Positions 43,329-56,534 are shown, counted from the first letter of the stretch. The stretch is 64,000 nt of DNA from Bolinopsis microptera (GCF_026151205.1 NC_087072.1:13678169-13742168); one strand, 5' to 3'. Numbers and translations: made by a program. Notes: generated by a model from the letters alone, not told the origin.

Positions 43329-46300
43329 AATTAGAGCCAGATAGTAGTCAGGTTAATGCAGTGTCGTGGAAACATATTCTGATTCAAGGCCTTTGCAGAG
43401 GTGCTGATGTCCTCTTTTTCGTAGATAGTGGGTCAGCTGTTAGCATTGTTTCTACGGGGCTGGTAAAAAAGCTTGGGTTGGAGGAGAACGTTGGTAGTTG
43501 TAAGATGGTTCTGAAGTCGTTTTCTCAGGACACGATTCCGATCAAGGGCCATGTTCGGATGGACATTGTAATAGCTGGAGGTCACTTTTCTCATGATTTC
43601 ATAGTTACAGACCTATTAGATACTGAATTTCTTATAGGGGATGATTTTCTCAGGACCAATAAGATAGTATTAGACTATAAGAAATGCCAACTAACCCTGG
43701 AAGACGGCAATAGTATCGGATTCAGAAAGAAGCCTACTAACGTAACTGTGACGGATCGGCTCAAGATCAGATGTGCGAAGGTGACTGTGATTCCGCCAAA
43801 CACAGCCCAATTTGTAGGAGGCCGAATCCAGGCAAAGGGCGGGAGTTATCAGGGCATCACGGAACCGAATTGTAGAAATGGGTTGCAGCGTACAGGCATT
43901 TTGATGGCTACAGCAGTAGTCCACTCCCGCGGTAAATTTGTCCCGGTGAAATGCATCAACGCCACCGACAGGCCCATTCGAATATTTAGAAACACTGTTA
44001 TGGCACATTTAAAACCGCTAGGAGATCATCACATGATACACGGTGTTAAGATAGTGAAGCCTGAGTCTGATGCGATACACAGGGACGTCTCCGGGATTCA
44101 GGACGCTACTGGTAGCGAGAGAGTACCGGATAACAGCTGCACTGACCAGTGGACTAAGAGGGAACTGTTCGAGAGCTTGAAACTTGGCGAGGTTGAAGCA
44201 GAAATGACAGCTAGTGACCGGGAGCGTCTTGAGCAGATAATCTGGGAGCATAGAGGGTGTTTCTCGAGAAACGAGTTTGATATCGGGTGTTGTACAGAGT
44301 TTGAGACTGAAATAAAACTGAAGGAGGGGACATCACCTGCATGGACTACGCCCATCCCGACGGCCTACAAGCTCAGAGACGAAATGGACAGGCAGATAGA
44401 CCAGATGGTCAAGGTTGGTGTAGTGGAACCAACGTTTGAGCCCAGTGAGTTTAACTCTCCCATTTTTCTGGTGAAGAAGAATACACCTGACCAATGGCGA
44501 CTTGTAGCTGATCTTAGAAATCTTAACAAGGTATGTCTAGATGAGAAGTATCCCTTGCCTAACTTGAACCACGTGCTAGACACGATAGGAGCAGATACGT
44601 TGTTTTCAAGTTTCGACCTCAGTAAAAGCTTCTGGCAGGTTCCGTATTCTAAGGAGTCAAAGAAAATGACCGCATTTCTTTACAGGGGCAAGTCATATTG
44701 TTGGGCTAGAATGATTATGGGGCACAAAAACTCTAGTAGTGCATTTTCGAGGATGATGTACAAGTTGCTGGCCACTATTCCCATCGATCAGCTAATTTTC
44801 TTTATAGATGATCTATTTTTGAGCTCTACATCGGTGGAGGATCATCTTAACAGGCTAGAAATACTACTAGGAAGGTTGATGAGTGCCAATTTAAAGCTCA
44901 CCCCCAAAAAGTGCGAGTTACTAAAGAGGAAAGTGACATTCGTAGGTGTATCTGTTAGTGATGAAGGAATACAGATCACAGAAGACCGGATCAAGGACTT
45001 ACTTGAGTTACCTGTTCCTACTACTAGTAAGAGGGTCCAAGAGGTGCTAGGAGCCCTAAACTATGTTCGGAAGTGGATCCCGAACTATAGTAGGTTAGCG
45101 AGACCGCTTCACCAGCTTACTGCTAAGGATACCAAGTTTGAATGGAGCAGTGAGTGTCAGAGAGCATTTGAGGAGCTGAAAAACGCAGTAGCCCAGAGCA
45201 CTATCTTAGCTATTCCAGATACCAGCGACCCTTACAAGTCATACCAGGTTCAGGTTGACGCTAGCAAACATGGGTACGGTGCCACACTCTCACAGGAACT
45301 TCCAGTTAACGGGGGAAGAGAGAGGAGAATAGTTGCGTTCTACAGCAAGGCGGTCCCACAGTTTAAGAGGGAACGTAGCCAGACTCAGCTTGAGTTTGAT
45401 GCGATGGTATTGGCCATTCAACATTGGAAGATGTACCTGAGAAATACGGAGTTCAAAGTTTTGACAGATTGCAAAAGTTTACTATCGGCTACTGACTCGT
45501 TGTTTTCTAAATCTGATCCGTCTCTCATCAGAAAGTGCCAGGAACTAGGCGCCAACTTCACCTTCTCAATAGAGCATGTAGAGGGCAAGAAAAACACGCT
45601 TTGTGACTTCTTGAGTAGATTCCCATTCAGGAGGAAGACAGTTGACATGGGATGTCAGACGGAAGTGGTAGATACTGATAAGGGAGGACACATAGGGCTT
45701 GATAAGTGTTCGCGAAATGATGAACGCAGGTCTACTGCACAAGAACTTACTGGAAGAGTTAGTGCTTGTGGTCGTGAAATTGAATCGCCCACGGTTAAAG
45801 CTGAGGAAAGATCTGGTTGCAAACCAGAGGGGACAATAATTGATGAATGTGAAATGAAAAGAGTTCCCAGTGAGTCAGAGATTATAATTGACAATGCTGA
45901 CTATACGTTGACTTTGAGTGATGCGATAGAGGATGTCGCAGAGACAGTATCTCGAGAGGGTTCTGATTTGGAGCTGCAGGATGAAGTTACAGACCTGCAA
46001 CTTTTGTTTGAAAGAGAGTATGATGGAACTGTCATACTAAGAAAGACTGAGCCGGAAACACAGAGAACTCCAGGATGTTACTGTAATCATTTGGAAGCAC
46101 CCCGTGACAAAAAGAGTCACAAACCTAAAAAACAAGTAACCTTTGCCATTTCTCAGACTGCAACAGAACCAGTCACTCAAGTTCTTCCCGATTTGGACGA
46201 TATTAGAAGGGAACAGGAAGCAGACTCCATTCTTAGTGTTGTTAAAGATTGGGTGGTTGCTAAGCAACGGGGAATGGTACAGGTTAACAGAACTCCTGAA

Positions 46301-46378
46301 AGACTATTATCATATTGGAAGCAATTTAATCTGATAATAAGACGGGCTCCTCAAGAGAAAATGGGTAAAAAGGAATGA
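43326..46378 (+). pseudogene. pol: Pol polyprotein: protease, reverse transcriptase, RNase H (frame broken before integrase)
   Basis: The frame is open upstream of the GTG at 43361 and overlaps the end of gag. Counting from 43361: protease VDSGSAVSIVS (D22), RT with ADLRNLNK and SSFDLSKSFWQV, catalytic box FIDD (481-484) instead of the usual YxDD, then RNase H with D633 in VDASKHGYGA, an E in TQLEFDAMVL and TDCKSLL. A tether of about 200 residues precedes the integrase. The frame ends at 46378 by a one-base shift in an A run; the integrase continues in the next frame. Confidence 0.88.
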
Positions 46379-46803
46379 AGATGAGACACGTTACCTTATC
46401 TTAGTGCCAGAAAGGTGTGAGGAAAATATCATGAGACTGTTTCATGAAAACATTACGTACTGTCACCCGGGTGCTAACGCTTGTGTTGCGAGATGCAGAC
46501 AGTACTTCTACTGGCCAAAAATGGAAACAGAATTTGATCTGTTTGTCAAAGCATGCGTCAAATGTGGGGAGATGAAACCACCTAGAGCTTACCTAAAAGC
46601 TCCCTTGAATCACATCATGTTCCACAATTTTAACGATGCAATCATAGTCGATCACATAGTGCCCAGTGCCACGAAAAGAACGCCGCGTGGATATCGCTAT
46701 ATCCTGACTATCTCTGATGCATGGTCGAACTATGTGGTGGCAGTGCCGGTGCGCACTCAAACTGCAAAGGAGAACATTGCGGCAATCATTACAAAAGCGC
46801 TAA
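46379..46803 (+). pseudogene. Integrase N-terminal part of gypsy pol
   Basis: Carries the HHCC zinc motif (H...CHPGANACVARC...CVKCGE) and the first catalytic aspartate (IIVDHIVPS). It is in the +1 frame relative to the RT ORF and stops being integrase-like near 46803, where foreign sequence begins. Confidence 0.8.
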
Positions 46804-47352
46804 TTATACCTGTTTCAAAAGCATCCTGTCTGGAAGTTCCCTGACTGCCGTGTGAATCTTTGGATCTATTTTTGGATCTATTTTTATATTGATATGATTT
46901 TTATATACCTATATATCCATCGCATAATTTCCATGTCCGCCTGAACAAACCTGGCACCATCAAATCTTACCTCTAGAAACCCCAGAACAAATCAAGCCTA
47001 GTCTGAATTCAAAACTAGTTGACCAGCTACGTACAGTTTCCTGGACAACTGGAACCTTTTTGGGCCATGCACAAGCCAATAGCATGTATGGTCCTGCAGT
47101 GGGGTCTCCTTGTCCTTGGATCTGTGTTTTGATCCGTCTTTTCTTAAAATTTTCAATTTGTGTCACTTAGACTCACCTATTAAATGTTAATCGACACCAC
47201 TGGTCCTAGTTAGATTTAGCCAAGGCACGACTACTCAAAAGTAACAGTTAAATAGGTGTGACATACTATTATATTCTTATAATTATATCATATGAATTGA
47301 TTGCACTGCTAATAAATAAAATACTTTGTTTTACTAAATACTTTGTTTTACT
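46804..47352. mobile_element. About 550-bp insertion inside the integrase
   Basis: Non-integrase AT-rich sequence between ...IITKAL and NWIWRFGV. No clear inverted repeats or target duplication, and no ORF of recognisable type. Boundaries are within a few bases. Confidence 0.65.
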
Positions 47353-48487
47353 GAAGAACTGGATCTGGAGATTTGGTGTCTGTCGAGAGACTATTGTGGA
47401 TAATCACCCAGGATTCAGAGCTGAGTTTTTCGGCGAGGTTTTTAAGGCCTTCGAATGTAAAAAAACTCATGGGACCTCATACAAATCAGCGAGTACAGGA
47501 CGTGCTGAGAATAACAACAAGCGGTTAAACACTGCCCTCCGCACTTGTCTGCCCGATGATAAGGAACATCTCTGGGATCTATACTTAGATAAGGTCACAT
47601 TTGCCCTTAACTGTTCCAAGAACCGCAGAACTGGATTTTCTGCTCACAAAATGATGTTTGGAAGGGAGGTTAACCTACCATTGACTTTTGTGATGGGGAC
47701 AGCGGAGAAGGTAGAATCCGAGGGAACCGGTACTGTTGCGGCAGCTGTTTACAAGAACCACATGGAGCTAAAGAGAATCATCTGGAAGGTTAGGAAGCAG
47801 TCCCAGAAAGATTTTGGCTATGCAGCGAAACAGCACGATCGCAACCTACACGGACCCTACTTCAAGGAGGGTGATCATTGTTTTGTACTGGTGCAGTGTC
47901 CCAGACATAAGTTCGAGCCAAGGTTTCGTGGACCATTCAGAATCACAAAAGTGATAAATGACCACTTGTACGTCGTCGACTTAGGACAGGGGGTGGAAAA
48001 GGTCGTTAATATTTGCAAAATGAAGAGATTTGAGACAAATAAGTATTCACGTCGGACCCCAGAAAAGCCTAAGGAACCTGATGAAACTCGAAAGAGCATG
48101 AAAGGAAACACATCTATCGACATAGATAGCAGTAGTGATGACGACCAGGAAGAGGAATACTGGGGGACTCTGCGTCGAAAAGCACAAGACAAGCAGATAG
48201 TGATTCAGAGCGATGATGCTCAGTCAACGACACGATCTACACCAAGAAGGTTGCCCACACCTCCAACAAGCTTGTCGGGAGGAAGTGTATCTCATTCACC
48301 ACGACCTAGGACATTATCGCCTACTACCTCGTCAGCGTCGACAGAAGGGGCTACATCGGTCGTGCAGGACTTCTTTACTCCACCACGAGAAAACGTGACG
48401 CCAGAACAGGAGACTCAACGAATAGGAGGATATAACCTGAGGCCACGTAATAATCTACGTCCGCCTGACTATTTCAGACTTTTATAG
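47353..48487 (+). pseudogene. Integrase C-terminal part of gypsy pol
   Basis: Contains the second catalytic Asp in IVDNHPGFRAEF and the Glu in STGRAENNNKRL, followed by a chromo/SH3-like region (FRGPFRITKVINDHLYVVDL) and a Ser/Thr/Pro-rich tail ending NNLRPPDYFRLL. The reading frame is intact once past the insertion. Confidence 0.85.
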
Positions 48488-48829
48488 TAGTATAGGATTT
48501 CTGGGACGTTTTAATCTCGTTTTAGACAGACTGAACTCAGCCCAGTCCTTGCTCTGTACCGTGTACTGTTGCACTTGCTATTTGACAGCTAAACTGGTTG
48601 TAAACATGATGGGGATATTATGTTGTATGCTGGATAATGGATATGTTGAAGGATATGCTTGTTGATATTAACTACATGCACTGGAGTCTGGGCTTTGTTA
48701 CGGCCGAATTCTTCTGGGATCTTTACCTTATTCTCCGTCAGAGGAGAACCGTGAAAGAAAATCGAACTGCTAATGAAGACGTCTAGAAACTTATGGAAGA
48801 AGAAACGTACAAGAAATCTCGTCTATACA

Positions 48830-49440
48830 GCTTGGAAGTGCCTCTTGTTTGATACAGAGTGCCATCATCATGGGAGTGCCTCTTGTTTGATACAGAGTGC
48901 CGTCATCGTTTGGAGTGCCTCTTGTTTGATACAGAGTGCCATCATCATGGGAGTGCCTCTTGTTTGATACAGAGTGCCATCATCATGGGAGTGCCTCTTG
49001 TTTTAAATGAGTGCCATTTTAGTTTATTTGTTTTGATAAGGGGACAGATAATGATATGATATTTCATTGGTATTTTGAGACTTATATTTTTAAATTTTAT
49101 TGGATATTTATTATTGATTGTATTGTAGTGGGGATTTAGTCAATTCGGATCGAATCGATCGAGTTTATTTGTTTTGATAAGGGGACAGATAATGATATGA
49201 TATCTCATTGGTATTTTGAGACTTATATTTTTTAAAATTTTATTGGATATTTATTATTGATTGTTATATTGTAGTGGGGATTTAGTCAATTCGGATCGAA
49301 TCGATCGAGTTTATTTCTTTTGATAAGGGGACAGATAATGATATGATATTTCATTGGTATTTTGATATTTATATTTTTTAAATATTTTATTGGATATTTA
49401 TTATTGATTGTATTAGTGGAGTTTTTTTAAAGTTTTAGTC
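48830..49440 (+). repeat. Tandem repeats in gypsy 3' untranslated region
   Basis: First about 4-5 copies of a unit of roughly 40 bp ('gggagtgcctcttgtttgat'), then three copies of a roughly 150-bp unit ('gacagataatgatatgatat' ... 'gaatcgatcgag'). Confidence 0.8.
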
Positions 49441-49501
49441 AATTCGATCTACGCCTCATTTATAGGCGAGGATCAAATCGATCAAATTGTCCCGGGGAGT
49501 A

Positions 49502-50309
49502 TGGTGTAGTTTTGTAGTCCTCAGTTTAGGTTTTATTTCACATTTTAATATTTAATTCATCGTTTTTTTGCCACTTTTATTTTAATGTTATCTCACGTTT
49601 CTATTTCATATTCGTACATTTACTTTCTTATCTTTAGTTCGTTCGGCCGTTTGTTTATTTATCACATTTTTACGAGCCCTATTTTAGAGATAAGGGAGAG
49701 ATTTTGGAAAATAGACACTTCTGTAAATGTAACCGGGCATTCGTCGGGTTTTGAGTTATAAAGTTTTCGACCGTTATACGAGAGCGTTTTATTTGGTACA
49801 GTACACTAAATTTAAGTCTTGTTTAAAACACAGACTCCGGCAGCCTTCCACCTTTCTTGTTTTTAAACAGACTGAGTCACCACATCGCAGCTCACCGGAG
49901 TTCACTGTCAGATCTACGTGCAGCCACTACCGCGAGTTGCTGAGTCCTCATCTCCTCGTTTACCGGGAGTTTAAATACTAGGTTTGTATCTTGTTTCAGA
50001 CAGGTGCATCCGTAGCTCGTTTTATACAGTTGCGTTTATTTGACTCCTCGTTCATCGGGAGCAGTATATTTTAGCTTTAGTTTTAATTCCTCGTTCATCG
50101 GGAATTGTCACTAAATTGCCAGCACATATCTCGTTTAAAACAGATATATCGTTCCTTACTCCTCGTTTATCGGGAGCAGTTTATTAGGTTTTAGACCTTG
50201 TTTAATACAGGTTCAGTTAGTTCTAGTCGCCCTATCCTTTGACCAGGGAGCGCCCCGTTAAGGCCAGTCAAGCCGGTTGCCGTGTAATAGCCGTTTCGTT
50301 TTTACACCA
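49502..50309 (+). repeat. 3' LTR
   Basis: 808 bp, same length and nearly the same sequence as 41133-41940. Confidence 0.92.
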
Positions 50310-50932
50310 TAGGTACGTAATATATTTGGAGGACTTCGCCGCTTCGACGCGCCGCGCAAACTAGCATTCTTGCTTCGCATCGTTGCTCGTCGATTGCAAA
50401 GCAAGTAGCAACGATCTCAATGGATTGACATCGTCAATCAAGTAATATATAATATAATATAATACATGTTTTAAAAACTTAATCAAACTTCCCAGTGAAA
50501 TAAAAATTTATGAAAGTACGTTTTTTGCCACATCACAAATATGGATGAAATTTAAAAAATCGTTATGTTTCTTTTTGTCGTAGGTGACCCGCCGCGCACG
50601 ATCGAGTGCGCGGCTCCCCTGTATCGTAAAATGCATCTTACAATCTTAGTGAAACGACAATGGCAAATGGGGGTCACGACTTGACGGATGTTACTCGTCT
50701 AAATTTCTTCGAAGTAGCGCGCGCCGCTTTCTTCTCGATGGCACGTGCTACAAAGTAGCGCGCGCCGGGCCAGATCATTAACAATGGTCAAGGTCACAAC
50801 GTGATACAAGTTTTTTATTATTAACATAATAAGCTGGCTCCAGCTCAATTCTTACAATTTAACCCCTAGCAAGACACAGAACGAGCCGATATCGCAAGCT
50901 GCAAGCTTACCTAGTCCTGATGATCGCCAGGT
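50310..50932. repeat. Right flank of gypsy element and LINE 5' region
   Basis: Contains the inverted counterpart (50689-50800) of the GC-rich segment at 40781-40905 and a short AT tract. The last 100 bp probably form the 5' UTR of the LINE. Confidence 0.6.
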
Positions 50933-53900
50933 ATGATCAACAAAATCTTGAGAGAAAACTGTAACCATTGCCTGAAAAATGTTTACATGGGTCAGCCGTT
51001 GTTTGAGTGCAGTAGATGTAATTGTATTGCCCACTCAAAGTGTTTTTCACAATCAAAAGCACAAATTATTAATGACAACTTCTATTGCTTTTCATGCAAA
51101 GACAAAATAGTACACAAGTATAATCCCTTCAAACACTTTATAGATGACACAACCTCACCAGAAGCACATGACGAAACATATAAAATATCCTCAATCTTAG
51201 ACAAATGCCAAGCTTATTCTGCTAATGAAATCAACTCATCGCATGGAGAAAACCTTAAAAAGTTTTCCAGCTCCTACTTTCTTAACATTGATGGCAATAA
51301 AAGCAATTTTGATAGTCTATTAACTGAACTGCACCGCATTAACCAAAACTTCACCGTAATAGGTTTATCAGAAACTAACATAGGTCCTGATGAAAGCACC
51401 GTGTATTCAATTCCTAACTACAATAGTTTTTACCAGAATACTGTAGGTAATAAATCCAAAGGAACTGGTGTAGCATTATATGTTCAAGATAGACTTAGCA
51501 GTATTGTGAACGAACTTGCGTCAGACGTAACCGAGAATTTAGAATCACTATTCGTAACTAGTCGTAAAAACTCAGAAGAAGTAACTTTTGGGGTTATTTA
51601 CCGACCACCCAGCGGTAATTTTGCAAGCTTCCTGACAGAATTATCCAGAATACTCCAGATATTGCCTAAAAGATCTGCATACATAATGGGAGATTTTAAC
51701 GTCAACCTTCATGCTAATAGTAAAGAAGTTAACAATCTCGAGGAGATAATGTTTAGTGCTAGTTTCTCACCTCTTATATCAACACACACGCACGAGAAAC
51801 CGGGATGTAATCAAACGTGTATTGACAACATTTACACAAATGATGTTAACAAGGTTGTTGCCTCAGGTACAGTATCTGACAGAATCTCGCATCATCTGCC
51901 AGTTTTCCATATTTTTGAAGACTTAGCTGTAACTAACTCTGAACCTCAAGTTAAACATACCCAATATTATGATTACAGTGAATCGAACGTTCGACTTCTT
52001 GTTTCGTCTTTAAACCAAGATTTCTCTGAGCATCCACCAAGAAACTTTAATGAATTTCATGACACATTCAAAACGAATCTAGACAAATCATGTAAACTCA
52101 GTAAACCTAAAGTCTCCAAAAGAACGCCAATTAGAAATCCGTGGATAACAGGAGGATTAATCGCGTCTATAAATAAAAAACATAAGCTGCACGACCACTG
52201 GCATAAAGCGAAGAGAGAGAAATGTTTGCATAATCCAGGTAAACTTTGTCGTGAGATCAAGGAAGCCTGTCACTGCAATCCTTGTAATGATGCCAGGGAA
52301 AAGCATGCTAATTTTACTGACAAACGTAGGAGAGTTAAACACGTAATACGATTAGCTCAACGCCACTACACGTGCAACAAAATTGAGGAGTGTCAGGGTG
52401 ACAGTAAAAAAACCTGGCAGTTAATTAATAAAGTGCGAGGAAAGCAAAATAAGCAAATGAAACCGTCATTCATGATAAACAATGAGCGTGTTATTTGTCG
52501 ACGAGTTATTGCTCATGAATTTAACAAGTACTTTGTGTCAATCGCCTCCAATCTGAACGAGGTCTATGAGAGGAGGATTGATGAAGATCCTATAATTGCT
52601 AAATCATTCACTGACTACTTGCCACAGTCCTGTCCGTCAAGTATTTATCTCGCTGAATGTACAAGCTCTGAAATAATACAAATTATAAGTGAATTTAATA
52701 ACGGTTAAGCTAGCGACATACCGGCACATGTAATGAAGCAGTGTAGTCAAACTATATCAGAACATCTTGCCAGAATTTATAACAACTGCATGAATGAAGG
52801 TGTCTTCCCTGATCAACTGAAAACGGGTAAGATAACCCCGATATATAAAAAAGAAGATGAGGAATTACTCGAGAATTACAGGCCAGTATCAACATTACCA
52901 GTATTTGGCAAAATATTTGAAAAAATTATTTACAGTAGATTATACAACTTTTTCTTATCTCGAGGAATAATATTCGAAAATCAGTTCGGCTTTCGAAAAA
53001 ACCACTCGACAAGTCATGCTCTTAATTACTCCGTAAATCATGTCGAAGAAAAACGGAATAATAAAAACCACGTATTAGGAATATTTATCGATCTCTCTAA
53101 AGCATTTGATACCTTACCATTTGATATGCTACTTAAGAAACTTAGTAATTACGGAGTTAGAGGAAACGCACTAAAGCTGCTCTCCAGCTATCTAAATAAT
53201 AGATACCAGTATGTTAGTGTACTTGGTGAAGAATCAGAGCCTCTCCCAGTTAAACTAGGCGTACCACAAGGATCCGTTTTGGGCCCCTTGCTCTTTCTTA
53301 TCTATATAAATGACATCTATAGATGTAGTACATTAGGAAAGTTTGTACTATTTGCAGATGACACAAACATCTTTGTAGCTGCTGAAACTAAGGAACTAGC
53401 ATACAAAATAGCGAATGAAATTCTTGACTCTGTGTGCCAATATATGCGCCATAATCTACTGCACATTAATGTTAAAAAATCTTGTTACATGTACTTCTCG
53501 CCTACTAAAGGTAAGACCATTGATAATACTGAAAATGACTTGAATCTAGAAATTGATGGAATCCCGATCAAACAGGTTACTGAAACGAAATTTCTAGGTG
53601 TTATTATAGATGACAAACTGAGTTGGACACCTCATATCGAGAAACTAACTAAGAAATTAAACAGTATATGTGGCCGTATTTATCGGGTAAAAAACTCCCT
53701 CCCCAGCCAGCTGTACAAACAGATATACCACACTCTTTTTGAATCTCATCTAGGATACGGTATAACTGTATGGGGTGGTGTATCAATTAATAAGCTTTCA
53801 CCGCTATTCCTTGCACAGAAGAAATGTGTCCGAATCTTATTTGGGGACTCGGAAGCATTTAGCGACAAGTTTAAAACTTGTTCTCGTAGCAGGCCAATCC

Positions 53901-54409
53901 AGTGCAGTATAAACAAGAAAGGTCAAATATCCAATGAATCAACTATACCTCACATTAAACCGTGTTCTATATGTATCAGCTTGAGGAAGACTGGTGATAG
54001 ACAAGTAAGGCCACATCGCTGCCAAATACTTGGGGCAGAATTCCACTCTAGAGAATCAACAAAACCGATTTTCCAATCTAAGGAACTAATGACAGTACAT
54101 AACATATATAGATACAGATGCATTACTGAAACAATGAAGATAGTGAAGAGTCATCAGCCCATATCCATGTATTCTCTATTTAAGAAGTCTCAGCTCAGAG
54201 ATGACAGATTTGTGACACCACACTCATCTCACAATTTCGCATATAAAGGGGCAAATCTATGGAATACGTTTCTTGAACAGTCAAATGCACGTGGTAAAAT
54301 AGGTTCTCTAGGCTCAATTAAATCCCAATTGAAGTATTCTATCATGAAGGCTCAACACCGACCTAACAATATTAACTGGCAGGACTTAAACTTCAACACT
54401 TTCCTATGA
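50933..54409 (+). pseudogene. CR1/L2-like LINE ORF: PHD-like finger, AP endonuclease, reverse transcriptase; one in-frame stop
   Basis: A single 1159-codon frame interrupted only by TAA at 52706-52708. N-terminal Cys/His finger CNHCLKNVY...CSRC...C (about 10-55) of PHD type. AP endonuclease with LSETNIG, MGDFNVN (D254) and DRISHHLPVF. After the stop, the RT: YRPVSTLPVFGKIFEKI, IDLSKAFDT, GVPQGSVLGPLLFLIYIND and FADDTNIF (counted from 52733, DD at 209-210). The C-terminal thumb has KFLGVIIDDKLSWTPH. Target-primed retrotransposition is the expected role. One nonsense change in an otherwise open frame implies recent decay. Confidence 0.9.
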
Positions 54410-55179
54410 AAAGACCCCCATTTATATTTATATCTTTTACATTTTACACCTGTCACTCACATCATATATACACCACAAAAGAAAAAGATTCATTCAATCA
54501 TTACATTATACACTCACTCCACCAAACACGCACACAACCCATTGAAGAAGGTTACACGCGGGTGTACCGTTCGCTTTATCCGAAGGGAAAAATGATACTT
54601 TACGTAACGCGCGATTTACGTCTTGGTAGCTAAATTATTCAAGTGCTATTTGTCAGAGCGACACAGTACAAATGCTCGCGGCGCGAGCGCTTGCGCGGCT
54701 CTCTTATCCACCACTCATGTTTACATCGTACCAGGCAATGGTTCAGTTTAATTAGGCTCTTTCTAAATCGCTCGCCCAAACCGTAATAACAATTTCAACT
54801 TTTGCGCGTCTCCTATAAATGCGCGTTAGTTATCTGTGATAATTTAGCACCGGCGAACCATATGTTCTGCCTACTAGCAAAGTTCACTCAAAACGTTCCG
54901 CGCCCGCGGATAAGTCAATATTTGTGGTTTTCAGAGACCAGATATTGCCATATCTGGATCATTAAAAAGGCCACCTGATAAGTCTATACAGACATCAAAA
55001 CTCTTTTTATCGGTAGTCAGAGTGGTTCGTTGTCATTTTAGTAGTAGCACTTCCTTATTGCTAATATATAATTGGGAAAGCAAAATAATAGACTTCAAAT
55101 ATGCTTTCCACATTGGAAAATATAAGTTTAACTTGGACGGATAGGATTTATAAAACTTCTGATTATAATATTTATACTA
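54410..55179. other. LINE 3' region and flank
   Basis: No exon recognised. Probably LINE 3' UTR to about 54650, then AT-rich sequence with a GC-rich stretch ('gctcgcggcgcgagcg'). Confidence 0.4.
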
Positions 55180-55946
55180 CAGGGTGGGCCAAAAGTCAGT
55201 ACCCATACGTTGGCCTTTATAGCTCAGTCACTGAGTGCCCAATTTAAATACTTCCTTCTGGCATGACTTAGTACCACCACTGGTTCGAGGAATTTGTCAA
55301 CACGAAAAATATTCGCGTTCATTTTTTTCAAATGGAAGTTCATTTTCACATGTATTTGATAGTTTGGATAGTCGGATCAAGCTAAATGTTATTGAATTGT
55401 GTTTGGCCATTCGAATTACGTTTGTCCTGAAAGAATTAGAACTGTAGCTTCTCAGATGACCGAGATATGAAGCATAACGAGTTTATTCATTACGTGTGAT
55501 CAGGTGATTGGTTTACCTAATCACGTGATAAGGTGACCCCGTTAACTACCCCGTTAAACATTATGTGAATTGTTAAGGGTGCCCAATTAAGGTGTCGTGT
55601 CACGGTGTCACATAATCACCCAGTCAATTTTGTTAACGAGATACAGAAAATGCTTGATAACTTCGTCATTTCTAATCCGTTTTGCCTCATGTTTTCAGAT
55701 CATATGCAACATTTGATAATCTACCGTCTCTGAAAAAATTAGGCGTTCAGCATGTTCAGAGAAAACAATATAGGTGTTTTAATATTGAATGGGCGTGGTC
55801 TAAAATATTCGAATTTTCAAATTTTGACGACGGAATCCTCGAACCAGTAAGTACAGTATGCCATCTGCAAAGCAACAGCTCTCAAATATAAAACACGGCG
55901 GAGCTATTAAAGCCAACGTATGGGTACTGACTTTTGGCCCACCCTG
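55180..55946. mobile_element. 767-bp MITE with mariner-like termini
   Basis: The termini CAGGGTGGGCCAAAAGTCAG are inverted copies extending about 45 bp (through 'acccatacgttggc'), flanked by TA. It has two short ORFs (70 and 69 codons) without recognisable domains. Related to the end seen at 1103. Confidence 0.85.
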
Positions 55947-56028
55947 TATATTGTATTTTGTATTTATGTATTTTAGTAAATGGTCATTAGAACCACCGGC
56001 ACCGTCCGGGCCCTAACAAACATTCACT

Positions 56029-56534
56029 TTATATCTCCAATATTATTGGAAAATACAGTACACTTATCTCTAGTATTATTGGAAAATACAGTACACTTAT
56101 CTCCAGTATTATTGGGAAATACAGTACACTTATCTCCAGTATTATTGGAAATACAGTACACTTATCTCCAGTATTATTGGGAAATACAGTACACTTATCT
56201 CCAGTATTATTGGAAATACAGTACACTTATCTCCAGTATTATTTGAAAATACAGTACACTAACCTACAATATAATTAATGGAAAATACAGTACAGTTATC
56301 TCCAGTATTATTTGAAAATACAGTACACTTATCTCCAGTATTAATGGAAAAAACAGTACACTTATCTCCAGTATTATTGGAAAATACAGTACACCTATCT
56401 CTAGTATTATTGGAAAATACAGTAGGTACACTTATCTCTAGTATTATTGGAAAATACAGTACACTTATCTCTAGTATTATTGGAAAATACAGTACACTTA
56501 TCTCCAGTATTAATGGAAAATACAGTACACTTAT
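56029..56534 (+). repeat. 33-bp minisatellite, first block
   Basis: About 15 copies of a 33-bp unit (ending 'ttatctccagtattattgg'). The unit is a multiple of three and open in one frame (ENTVHLSPVLL), but copies with 32 bp break it. Continues after the insertion at 57767-58245. Confidence 0.9.

Larger units (their letters stand above)
41133..50309 (+). mobile_element. Ty3/gypsy LTR retrotransposon, decayed
   Basis: Two 808-bp LTRs (TG...CA) bound gag, pol and a disrupted integrase. Next to the 5' LTR, TGGAGGCCGTAATAAG starts 2 bp inside and can be the primer-binding site. A short purine run (GGGGAGTA) precedes the 3' LTR. No target duplication is evident: 'aatacg' on the left against 'taggta' on the right. 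About seven LTR mismatches were seen by eye, so the insertion is fairly young. No env-like ORF. Confidence 0.9.

Noticed and set aside
47258-47352. Upstream extension of the integrase ORF
   Set aside because: The first 30 or so codons come from the inserted sequence and do not resemble integrase.
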